DNA from: Tillus elongatus
Lineage: Eukaryota > Arthropoda > Insecta > Coleoptera > Cleridae
Length of the DNA stretch: 64,000 nucleotides
Assembly: GCA_964006375.1 (NCBI GenBank)
Contig: OZ023265.1
Location: 15,917,252 to 15,981,251 of the forward strand
Reading direction: 5' to 3'
The notes under the pieces were generated by a model. That model made no database searches, was not told where the DNA came from, and worked only from the letters and a program-made list of their open reading frames with translations. Numbering within the stretch: the stretch's first letter is position 1; every line of letters starts with the position of its first letter. Position numbers and translations under genes: made by a program. Positions 50,330-64,000 of the stretch are shown here, piece by piece.

Positions 50330-50984
50330 AACTATTCACTTGTTAACGTTATTCACTTGTTTCAGCTAATGCGCCCTATAATGAACTGATTTGATTGAAA
50401 AGATGCAAAGCATGTTTAACGCTGTATAAACATTGATTTAAGTTTCATTGTGTCATCGACAATGAGCCATTGTAAGAGTCGTATTGTCAGCCTAGTGGAA
50501 AAAATACACCATACGGTTCTATTCGGAATTTATATTGTTGCACTTGTGCCTTCGGTGAATATCATTTTTTTAACATGCAATAGCTGTTTTTTAAATCATT
50601 AAATAATAATTTACACTGTGAATGTGTCAGGATTTTTTATATATAATTATGTATTTCATTCAGCCATTCGATGTATTGTTCGCGGAATATAATATAGAAA
50701 TATAATTGGAGATATTAGGTATCTGTAGTGATTGTGATTTTGTCAATGACAGTTTTCATAGAAAATAGTTACGCATTTATGTATGACATAATTGTCACGC
50801 ATTTGAAGATAATTTAGACAATCATCTATAAAAAATTATATACATATTAAAATTATATGAGGTCAAGTACGAAGGATAAGGGGATTTTTGAACACATACG
50901 CAGTGTGGTGATAAAGTTTGGGACATAATCCATAAATTCCTTATTTAATTTTTTCAAGAAAAACGCTCACACAGGTTAATTTTA
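50330..50984 (-). promoter_or_regulatory. Upstream region of SOX exon with SOX and POU-like sites
   Basis: Non-coding. Three SOX core sites lie close together: CATTGT 50446-50451, ACAATG 50459-50464 and CATTGT 50468-50473, plus an octamer-like ATGCAAAG at 50403-50410. These lie 74-144 bp upstream of the ATG. SOX/POU co-binding and autoregulation are known for SoxB genes; use here is inferred. No TATA box was identified with confidence. Confidence 0.35.
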
Positions 50985-51905
50985 TTACATACAGACTTGG
51001 AGACTACTTCTCTGGCTTCACTGTTGGTTTTCGTTTTTGTAGGTGAAGGACGTAGCCAGCGCATGAGCTAACTGGAGCAAGTGGCCCTTCGAATTCTGGA
51101 TGTTCTAGGATGTTCTTCAACGTTTCTGTTACTATAGTTTCGCTGCTTAACAGCATTCTCAGACAGATCAAAATTGAATTAGTACGAAATCATGACAACT
51201 ACAAATAAAGTTCTGTTGCTATGTTATGATATGATGTTTTGATCAAAAAATTTTTATCAAAATAAAATGAAACACAGATGACAGATGAGGCTTATAAAAT
51301 GTGTATGTGATGTATGTCAATATTTACCATAAAAATAGAACTAGCCTATAATTACTATGATAACAGTTATAACAATAAAATAACTAAACAATAACAGTAT
51401 AAAAGCAGTCTCTATACAACGAAAATATCGACATACATCAACTCATTATCTCATTACAACTTTTTTGAAAGAATAGTTAAATTTATTTTCTTTGACTTAT
51501 TTAATTAGAAAGAAGAATATCCAAGAAAGGGGAATTCATTAAATCAGTTTGCTCGTTTAAAACAAGGTAGTTATTGTCGTGTGTGTGCTTTTTGACTTCT
51601 AAAGCTCCAAAAAAGTCTAGTTTACGTTTGTCATTATAAAAATGTTGTGGTTGTATGCGGTTATTTACTGTAGTTCTATGTTCGGTATCAATAATATGTT
51701 TTGCAAATGTAGATTTGTCAGCGTGGTTATTTCTAAATGCAGAAATATGTTCTTTGTATCGGGTGTTAAAATTTCTAGAAGTTTGACCTATGTAGATTGC
51801 GTTACAATGAGTACAAGCTAATTTAAAAACTCCAGCTTTTGTCAGGAAACAAGATTTTTCTTTCGCGTTAAATAACAAATCAATTGCCAACTTATGACGT
51901 AAAAA
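50985..51905 (-). pseudogene. Penelope-like element PLE-3, 3' fragment, copy 2
   Basis: The minus-strand frame 51890-51501 encodes a GIY-YIG endonuclease: GVFKLACTHCNAIYIGQTSR, then RYKEHISAFRNNHADKST and a C-terminal LNEQTDLMNSPFLD. The intact GVF ... YIG, with the conserved Arg and Glu region following, is better than in copy 1. The RT part is missing upstream. The 3' UTR runs to about 50985 and contains a hammerhead-like motif. Confidence 0.85.
51125..51166 (-). ncRNA. Hammerhead-like motif in PLE-3 copy 2
   Basis: Minus strand: stem I TCTGT/ACAGA, core CTGAGAA (one base off CUGANGA), a bulged U, stem II GCTG/CAGC, GAAA, stem III AC-TATA-GT, then A before the predicted cut. With copy 1, which has CTGAGGA, the ancestral motif is complete. 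Confidence 0.6.
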
Positions 51906-52112
51906 TTACATTGATGACTTTCCGTATCTGATGACGTCATCATACTTTTTTTTTAATGACAATCATATTTTTTTGCTGTTTTTTTTCATAGACCTACTTA
52001 CTAATTTAATGATGTTGAAAAAATATTGGTACCTGAAAACTTTTTTTTTGAAAAATAAGCATTTTTTTTCCTTAGGCATATATAATTTTTGTAAAAAAAT
52101 GTTAATCATTTC
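51906..52112. other. No gene recognised
   Basis: T-rich, non-coding. Confidence 0.5.
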
Positions 52113-52211
52113 AATGAAAATTCGCTACCATAAGGCACTTGTTGTGTTTTTTCAAATAAGCACGAACTGGGCGCCTAGAACCCATATCCAACGTCTGTTA
52201 AAAGTTTCATA

Positions 52212-52300
<89 letters not shown>

Positions 52301-53118
52301 TATCTCCGGAAATAACAAAGTAAGGGTGACCAAATTTGGTATGCCGGTTTATATCATGAGATGTTAATTACCTACCAAAATTTAGCTCTACAGGTTGAAA
52401 GGTGGAAAAGTTATAGGCATTTAAAGAAAAATAAATTGGGATATTCCTCAAAACGCAAAAGGCGCGATTTAAAACGTCAAAGTTGGCAACATTTAGGCAA
52501 ACAACCTGAAACTAATATAAGCTATGGAAAGAACATGTCACAAGATGAATGTTTTACAAAGCCTGAAGTCTTAGCTCCAACCGTCATCGTCCTTCATTTT
52601 ACTAAAATATTTCCAGGAAATTCATTTCAAATAGACCCTTTCTCTGATGCTTTGACAGTAGTCTTAGCTTTAGAGTTTATCGTTTAATGGTATAAAATGT
52701 TTGTCGAATTTTTGTAAAAAATCAATACAGCTGAATATATCTGTTATTATATAAGATACGAAAAAAAATTGTATACATTAATTATCGAGTGTCTTGAGTT
52801 ACATCTTAAAAAAATTCTAGAAACACAGGGTGGTCATAATGGTAGCGAATTTTCATTAAATGCTTTAAATTTTAATAGCTCAATTTGCTATTAACCTATA
52901 AGGTTGACCAAGAAACCAGTTGTTTCGGGAACACACTAGGTTTACTTTCAGAAATGTTTGTACATTTTCAAACAATATAGTTATTTTGATGAAACATGGC
53001 ACATTGTTTCGACTATATAGGTTATACTGGTAATCAAATTTTCTTAAAAAACACACCTATTTGCTATTAAAAACATTTTAATGAAAATTCACTACCATAA
53101 GCCATTTTCTACGTCCAG
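52113..53118 (+). mobile_element. HINE-like element i, rearranged
   Basis: A right end (AAAATTCGCTACCATAAGGC, 52118-52146) runs into a left arm lacking the left hairpin (AACCCATATCCAACGTC), then (TA)n 52218-52298, long-form internal region (CAACATTTAGGCAAACAAC), a degenerate reverse right end at about 52842, and a final right end with a damaged hairpin (CATAAGCCATTTTCTACG, about 53094-53112). Confidence 0.65.
52218..52298. repeat. (TA)n microsatellite, element i
   Basis: About 81 bp of TA. Confidence 0.95.
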
Positions 53119-53142
53119 ACTTTTTTTTATTAGCAATATGTT

Positions 53143-53862
53143 TCACCGACATATTCCCTCATTTTTAAAACATCTTAGTTTTTGTACTTTTCCAGTAACC
53201 AATAGTCTTAGAAACTCAGAACCATCATAATTTACACAAACTAGTACAGTCAGTCTCTCTTTGGAAAACATCCCACCAACGAATTTTTCTTTTTTGAATT
53301 TTAGAATGTGGTCCGGCAACATTTTGTAAAAAAGTCCTGTCTAGTCTGCATTGAGAACATGATACGCCTGATATTCCGCGGATATTTCTCGGAATATATT
53401 TTGAAACCAATTAGATATGACTTCCTTATTTACAAATTTCGCTTCTGCAGAAACTTTTTCTCCATTAACTGAATGTCGGCTTAAAACGAGAAATCCGACT
53501 TGTAGAACACTGGAAATTCTCTCCACATACCATTTCTCTATCAAGAGAAACAGCTTTCTCCTGGAGAAATATACCACTTATAACAATGTTGGCGTGCCTC
53601 TGACATTTGAACCAATCAAACAATGCCTTTTCCAAGTTCTCCATATCGGTTGTTCTTGTACTTTTTCTCTTGTTCTTAATAGTGTTGGAACCACTAGCAT
53701 GGACAACAGCATTCTGGCAATTTAAAATTGTGGATAATATAGACAATGCAATACCGTACTGCCTAAAAACATCACTTTTTTCGTTTCCGTTTCCACTCGT
53801 TTTAATATCAACATTTTCTCTTCAATGGTAAGGCGTTTTCTTTTAATACCGGACGCGGACAT
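53143..53862 (-). pseudogene. Tigger/pogo-type (TIGD-like) transposase, N-terminal half
   Basis: ATG 53862-53860 (MSASGIKRKRLTIEEKMLIL) starts a CENP-B/psq-like HTH; after a frameshift DVFRQYGIALSILSTILNCQ continues it. Then CENPB HTH-2 (LEKALFDWFKCQRHANIVISG, FLQEKA), RHSVNGEKVSAEAKFV, and the start of the DDE domain (VLNAD then a stop, TGLFYKMLP, KERLTVLVC). At least three frameshifts and one stop in place of Glu after NAD. It ends at about 53143, before the remaining catalytic residues. Confidence 0.85.
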
Positions 53863-54194
53863 TGTGCAAAGGAGATTATTCACCTGCCTCAAACGCGCGG
53901 TGAACGAAAATTGATCAGAATAAGACGCAAGCTTCAAGATTTAAACAGAAAAACAAAACGTTGATTTCAAGTGGTAAGAGGGACTCTATCATTGTCAGTG
54001 GAAGAACCGATAAATATTTTCTCTTGTGTTTTGTACAGTAAAATTTATTACCCATTAGTGTCATGTATCAATCAAGGACATGTGCATCTAGTCTTAGTGT
54101 CTCTGAATGGTCATATTTTTAGGTAGAGAGGCAACGAAATTCATGGAAAGGCGAAGCCATCTTGTTTACTTTCGCACATTTGTGTATCCCAATA
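53863..54194. other. No gene recognised
   Basis: Upstream flank of the Tigger fragment; non-coding. Confidence 0.45.
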
Positions 54195-57931
<3,737 letters not shown>

Positions 57932-58252
57932 GCAGATTGAGGCCTTAGAGTGTCCTTACATATTTCCTTTACCTACCTTTGTCCACCACTCTAAGGAGTA
58001 GGCAGATTGAGGCCTTAGAGTGTCCTTACATATTTCCTTTACCCACATTTGTCCATCACTCTAAGGAGTAGGCAGATTGAGGCCTTAGAGTGTCCTTACA
58101 TATTTCCTTTACCCACCTTTGTCCACCACTCTAAGGAGTAGGCAGATTGAGGCCTTAGAGTGTCCTTACATATTTCCTTTACCCACCTTTGTCCATCACT
58201 CTAAGGAGTAGGCAGATTGAGGCCTTAGAGTGTCCTTACATATTTCCTTTAC

Positions 58253-58292
58253 CTCTTGAAAATGGCTCCAAAACAGGAGCCGAAACGTCGAG
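58253..58292 (+). ncRNA. Hairpin with hammerhead-like tail at PLE-1 3' end
   Basis: A perfect stem GGCTCC/GGAGCC around AAAACA is followed by GAAACGTC; CTC and GAG flank the unit where stem I would lie. The core reads TTGAAAAT rather than CTGANGA, and no loop is left for stem III. Position and layout match the PLE-2 motif, so it may be a decayed hammerhead or a distinct PLE end structure. Confidence 0.4.
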
Positions 58293-58336
58293 TTTCCATA
58301 AATTCTGGACGCGGTTTAACCCGAGAACCAAGCATG

Positions 58337-58340
<4 letters not shown>

Positions 58341-58423
<83 letters not shown>
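58341..58423. repeat. (TA)n microsatellite right of PLE-1
   Basis: 83 bp of TA; the other side of the array interrupted by PLE-1. Confidence 0.95.
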
Positions 58424-58425
<2 letters not shown>

Positions 58426-58560
58426 AATATGAAGCCTGAAACCAACCTCGGATTTAGGTTCCAGGGGTCCTAAATAGCGCTCATTTGAATATTTTTATTC
58501 AAAAGTCGCGATCTCCTCATTAGTGATTTTTTTAAAAAGAAAATTCACTAAAAATGTGAA
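58424..58560 (-). mobile_element. HINE-like element j, left end
   Basis: Arm AAATATGAAGCCTGAAACC ... GGATTTAGGTTCCAGGGG ... AAAAGTCGCGATCTCCTC, then the left hairpin TTAGTGATTTTTTT/AAAATTCACTAA. It completes the copy whose right part is 54195-56160. Confidence 0.75.
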
Positions 58561-59558
58561 GGGTTCAGGGCAATAATTACCTCGCTAAAAACAAAATCGC
58601 ATGAAAAGCGGTGGCGTTTACTCTTTTTTAACGTTGTCTCTTACACAAGTCCATTCAAATCCAAAATTTGCTCGTTAAATGAGAAATACGTTAAACCTGC
58701 TACTCGTAAAACCCGGACACTACTCTATTCCTAATTTTCGCTTTTACCATTAATATCCCATTACTGTCGTTGTTGACTGTGAATCTAATCCAATACGTCG
58801 CACCGATCACAAAATTAAATAATCCTCGATACGATTAATTCCAGTGTTCGCCATTCTCGCTGTAGAATAGATTATGTTCGTTAAGTGATCTAAAAAAGTC
58901 TCTTACACAATACGGATTCCATCAGAGACGGATTATGCATAGATCTATTCTTAGCTCCAATATGAAATTCATTAAGGAGGAGGCTTGCTTTGCTGCACAA
59001 TCATTTATATTCATATCCAGAGTTATACCCACATAATTCCTTCAGCACATACGTCACAAGCATTCATTTGCATGATAAATTTCCAACTGAATCTGAAATG
59101 ATAATACGATTTTAGCGCAGAAAGGTGAAAATAAATTGATTTCGCGTTTCTGGTGACATATTAATGCACGTATTAAGATTTGTGACGTGGAAGGGTATGT
59201 CGAGCCAGTTCGGTACTCGCTGAAGACTATTTATTTTTAACCGTTTACTGGTTGGGATGCTTGCTAACATAATGGGATTGTGATGAATTGGCATAGCACC
59301 TCGAAATTGCGTTATGACATTAATAGGTGGATCATACATTTAAGATTTCTATATGGGCTGTGTGTCGCGGGTGTATGGAACGCGTTTCATAACCAGTCAC
59401 AATCGAGGTTGCGTTAAATGGTTTAGATTGGGGGAGGCTTTTTCGTCAGAGAAAAGACCTTTCAAGTTTTTACTTTAAGTTCTGTTTGAAAAAAATAAAC
59501 GAGTTTAGGTGTTACAGATTATCTACTCAACTTCAGGGTTACCAATATTTCGATTTAA
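58561..59558. other. No gene recognised
   Basis: No domain or repeat boundary seen. A frame at 59112-59339 (minus) is unremarkable. Confidence 0.45.
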
Positions 59559-62490
59559 AATTCTGCTAGAAACTTATATGGCAATTATAATACAATACCC
59601 TACAAAAAAGTACAAGATGATGAGAACACGCCTCAACATATGCAAAGACAACCACTCAGGAAGCTAAACGACAACCCTAAACTGAGAGAGCAAATAAGAC
59701 TAGGCAACAAAGCTATTGAAGAACTTATTTCCAAGCAACCTGAAGCACATAAGAGCATCACAAAACTGAACAGACTCATCTACGCTACTGCAGAAATAAT
59801 ACAAGACAAGATAACACCTCCAGTGAAAAACAACAATAATAAAAAGCCCTGGTCTGAAGATCCACCCTGGAAAAAGAGAATACAAACACAAATAGCAAAG
59901 CTGCGACGAGACCTCTCACATCTCAAAGAGTGTCAACAGTCAAAACTCACCGATAGGATGATGCAACGAAAGGAAGATCTCTGCGTAAAATACAAAATAA
60001 AGAATCAAAAAGATCACACAAAAACGGTCGAATAACTAAAACAGAAAGTGGCAGCCAAAACAGGCAGAGCAAAAAGATACACAGAAAGAAGTTCACAGTA
60101 CCAACAAAATAAAATGTTTGCTGAAAACACCAGTCGATTCTACACTACCATAATGGGAAAAAACTACACCGCCAAGACCACACCACCCAAGCAAGAAGTT
60201 GAAACTTTATGGAAGGAAATATGGGAACAAGACACCACTCATAATGCTACAGCCCCATGGATTGAACAGGAATATGACAGGACTGCTAACAACGACAGAA
60301 TGAAATGGGAGAACATCACAGTAGCTGAACTCACAACAACAATAAACACAGCAGCTAACTGGAAGAACCCAGGAGTAGATGGCATTATCAACTTCTGGCT
60401 GAAGAAATTAACATCAACCCATGGAAAACTAACAACCGCATTTAATAACATGAACAAGCAAGATACACTAGCGTGGCTGACGAAGGGAAGAACGTTCCTA
60501 ATACCGAAGAATGAGAACACACACCAAGCGAAGAACTTTAGACCAATTACCTGTTTGAACAACATGTACAAGCTGCTGACAAAACTGATAGCCGAGCGAC
60601 TGTATCACCACCTCACAGAAAACAACATATTCCCTGCATAACAAAAAGGATGCGCCAAAAACACGTATCGCTGCAAAAAACATCTACTCACAAGCAAAAT
60701 TCTACAGAAACATTGCAAAGAAGGGAAGAAAAACATGTCAATAGCCTGGATAGACTACAGAAAGGCATTCGATAAGGTCCCGCACATCTGGATAATCGAA
60801 GCTCTGAACATCTACAGAACACCCTCAATCCTCCTATCCTTTATCAGCAAGACAATGAAGACCTGGAATACCGACATGTACCTGACCTCAGAAGCAAAGA
60901 GCGACAACAGCAATTCAAACAACATCACCATCGAGAATATAAAGATAGGAAGTGGGATATATCAAGGGGACTCATTATCACCACTGCTGTTTTGTGTCGC
61001 TCTGTTCCCCCTAAGGTCCATCCTTAACAAATCAGGGACAGGATACTATTGTGAAAATGAAAGCCACCTACTCTATGTTGACGATCTGAAGCTAGTAGCA
61101 AAATCTGATGAGGAACTTGCAGAACAACTTGCAGCCGTCAAGGAGTTCAGTGATGACATCAGCATGGAGTTTGGATTAGATAAGTGCGCAAAGGCAACAT
61201 TCCTGAAGGAACGACTACAAGCAAAGGAGAACATCAAAATCGATAACTCAACAACCATCCAATCTTTAGACCAAATTGATGTGTACAAATATCTGGGCAT
61301 AGATGAACACGACGGTATCCAACACAAGAAAATGAAAACCAAATTGAAGAAAGAATATTACCGGCGAATAAGAGCGATTCTTAAAACCGAGCTCAATGCC
61401 AAAAACAGGATGATGGCCATAACCTCCCTAGCTGTTCCTGTCATGCAATACAGTCAAGGGATCATCAAGTGGACCCAGGCAGAGATTTGGAAGCTGGACA
61501 TCCAGATGCGCAAGCTCCTCACAATGTACGGTGCTCTCCATCCATGTGCCATTGTACATCCCTAGAAAAGAAGCAGGCAGAGGAATGATTAGCATTGAGG
61601 CTACTAACAACATCGCCAAGGAAGGAATCAGCAGTTATCTACAACTAAAACAAGAAGATAAATACCTGGGAATGGTGTACAGACAACAACAAAGTGCCCA
61701 CAGAGAATATGACAGCACAGAGGAAGACGAAGATAACGAAGAATAAAAAGAACCAGAACACAACAGCCATAGTATGCCTGAAACAAAGAAAGTAAAAGAA
61801 ATGAAACAGAAAATGAAACAACAGATGAAAGAAGAACGAATTACAAAATGGAAAACCAAGCCACTTCATGGACAAATAGCAAATGAGACCGTCAAGGAAA
61901 CCATCTATCAAAATAACTCATGGGCGTGGCTCACCCATGCAAATCTCAAGACCGAGACGGAAGCTCTGATAACTGCCTGCCAAGATCAAGCCATCGCAAC
62001 AAATTATGGGAAAGCTAAAATAATGAAAACCGACACTGACCCAAAATGCAGACTCTGTCGGTCTTTCAATGAAATCATCCCCCATATTGTTGCAGGCTGT
62101 CCCATACTAGCAAAACATTCGTATCTGGAGCGACACAACACAGTAGTCAGGCAGCTTCACTGGAACATCTGCAAACACTACAAGATAAATGTAAATGAAA
62201 AGTGGTACCAGCACACCCCGGACCCTGTAATAGATACTGAAGATGTGACAATCATATGGGACACACAGGTGCATACAGATAGAAAAATAGTTGCAAACAA
62301 GCGAGACCTCATAGTTAGGGATAAGAAGAAAAAACATTGCCTAATCATAGACGTGGTCATACCTTCTGACTATAACATCACACAGAAGGAAGCAGAAAAG
62401 ATACTTAAATATAAAGATCTGAAAATTGAGATACAGCGCATGTGGAACCTGAAGGCCAAAATAATCCCCGTCATCATCGGAGCCACATGA
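59559..62490 (+). pseudogene. Dong/R4-clade-like LINE, 5'-truncated and broken
   Basis: A single-ORF non-LTR retrotransposon. Frame 1 (59559-61565) has stops at 60033-60035 and 60639-60641; it contains NPGVDGIINFWLKK, FRPITCLNNMYKLLTKLIAE, IAWIDYRKAFDKVPH, GIYQGDSLSPLLF and LLYVDDLKLVAKS (catalytic YVDD intact). A frameshift at about 61550 moves to YIPRKEAGRGMISIE, with a further stop at 61744. The C-terminus has a CCHC knuckle (CRLCRSFNEIIPHIVAGC) and a restriction-like endonuclease (RDLIVRDKKKKHCLIIDVVI). RT plus a C-terminal restriction-like nuclease, with a (TAA)n tail context, fits Dong/R4. Coding ends at TGA 62488-62490. Confidence 0.88.
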
Positions 62491-62715
62491 CTTATTTCCA
62501 ATGCAACCACCAATTTAATGAAGGAAGTTCCAGGAAAACACAATCTCCTGCTAATGCAAAAGGCGGTGGTCCTGAGCATGGCGCATATAGTACGGAAGAT
62601 ACTATGATACTTCCTGACATCCAGACGCAGAAGCAACACCCTAGGTGCAAGGAGTGCACTCGGTGTTGCTCAACTCATGTAGAATAATCCTTAGAATAAA
62701 CTAAGTGGAATCTCT
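62491..62715 (+). other. 3' UTR of the Dong/R4-like LINE
   Basis: About 225 bp of non-coding, less AT-rich sequence between the stop codon and the (TAA)n array. It contains GCAACACC and GGTGTTGC (about 62632 and 62662), able to form a hairpin. The 3' UTR of such LINEs is the recognition site for their RT (family knowledge). Confidence 0.6.
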
Positions 62716-62739
62716 TATAATAACAATAATAATAATAAC

Positions 62740-62825
<86 letters not shown>
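62716..62825. repeat. (TAA)n microsatellite
   Basis: About 110 bp of TAA repeats with a few C interruptions. Dong elements are known to insert into TAA repeats, so this is probably the remaining target. Confidence 0.95.
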
Positions 62826-62826
<1 letters not shown>

Positions 62827-62832
62827 CCGTGG

Positions 62833-62957
62833 GGGTTTGTCAGTTCTATCGGGCGCGTCACCCTTCGAATGGGGAAGATCGCTGGCACTGCCTCCAGCAG
62901 TGTTAGAGGGTAGGGGGAAAATAAAATACTCCCCCTGGAAGAAAAACTGACAAACCG
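62833..62957. repeat. Small element with 12-bp inverted ends, GC-rich
   Basis: GGTTTGTCAGTT (about 62834) and AACTGACAAACC (about 62946) are exact inverted repeats bounding a GC-richer segment of about 125 bp (GGGCGCGTCACCC). Could be a MITE or a fragment of a LINE 5' end. Unidentified. Confidence 0.5.
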
Positions 62958-62989
62958 CTCTGTAGGGTAGCAACCTAAGTAGTTCAGTC

Positions 62990-63165
62990 GACAGGTAGTT
63001 TCAGATAGAAAAAGGTCGGAAGTTAATGAAACTTTGGGAAGTTTTTAAGAATGATTAATAAACATTTTCTTAAGTTTTGTACCTCGAAGACCCTGTGCGA
63101 AAAAAAAGGGGGGGAGGAGAACTGCAAAATTTTTGACCTTTCTCCTAGAGAATACTGAAGATAAT
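62990..63165 (+). repeat. TIR fragment of the CXC-bearing long-TIR family
   Basis: GAAAAAGGTCGGAAGTTAAT ... CCCTGTGCGAAAAAA ... TTTTTGACCTTTCTCC matches 38540-38685 and the inverse of 40215-40346. Preceded by a piece also found in reverse at 41640-41675. Confidence 0.8.
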
Positions 63166-63172
63166 TTTTGAT

Positions 63173-63916
<744 letters not shown>

Positions 63917-64000
63917 CATTGTAAATTACCCTTTTCGGCCCTGACATTATCTAGAATTGCTATAGTTTCTTAGTTTACAGTTACTTTTGTGGTTTGTTGT

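Noticed and set aside
62701..62973. Poly-Ile frames around 62760
   Set aside because: Translations of the (TAA)n array.

Overview
This is AT-rich, repeat-dominated eukaryotic nuclear DNA. Its content points to an arthropod, most likely an insect: a spliced THAP/P-element transposase, a piggyBac with TTAA target duplications, hAT, Tc1/mariner and Tigger relics, a Dong/R4-like LINE next to a (TAA)n array, Penelope-like elements (PLEs) with GIY-YIG domains, a tRNA-derived SINE, a Ty3/Gypsy-type LTR, and one SOX (group B-like) HMG-box exon. I cannot name the species. Almost everything is transposable-element DNA in various stages of decay. The only strong host-gene candidate is the SOX exon at 49966-50329 (minus); a possible terminal exon lies at 41898-42315 (minus). 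Layout. 1-5450: (TA)n arrays, a diverse repeat family, a PLE 3' end and a complete small element with a central (TA)n. 5510-10382: a LINE fragment, then a four-exon P-element-like pseudogene on the minus strand, whose second intron carries a hAT-type element with a clean 8-bp target duplication. 11-19 kb: element fragments, a GTCAGCTG-rich block, a hammerhead ribozyme, a SINE, and a second hAT-type element (17741-19067). 19.8-22.2 kb: a PLE with an inverted partial copy. 23662-26063: a broken piggyBac. 26351-27245: an inverted array of about 320-bp units carrying hammerhead ribozymes. 27.6-47.6 kb: five Tc1/mariner-superfamily transposase copies, all on the minus strand, plus a SINE, an LTR, foldback elements and a long-TIR element enclosing a CXC-type cysteine-rich reading frame. 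48-58.5 kb: complex copies of the (TA)n-bearing element family around the SOX exon, a Tigger fragment, PLE fragments and a large PLE. 59.5-64 kb: a broken Dong/R4-like LINE and a second LINE 3' end. Two themes link the pieces. First, a repeat family described here as HINE-like (Helentron-associated non-autonomous element-like; an inference) has a left hairpin, a central (TA)n array and a right-end CGCA-GCAAG-TGCG hairpin. Its (TA)n arrays look like landing sites: a PLE and Tc1/mariner elements sit inside or exactly against them. Second, self-cleaving hammerhead-type motifs recur in PLE 3' regions and in small tandem units, which resembles the known association of hammerheads with PLEs and retrozymes. 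All reading was done by eye; boundaries are approximate unless a target-site duplication is given.
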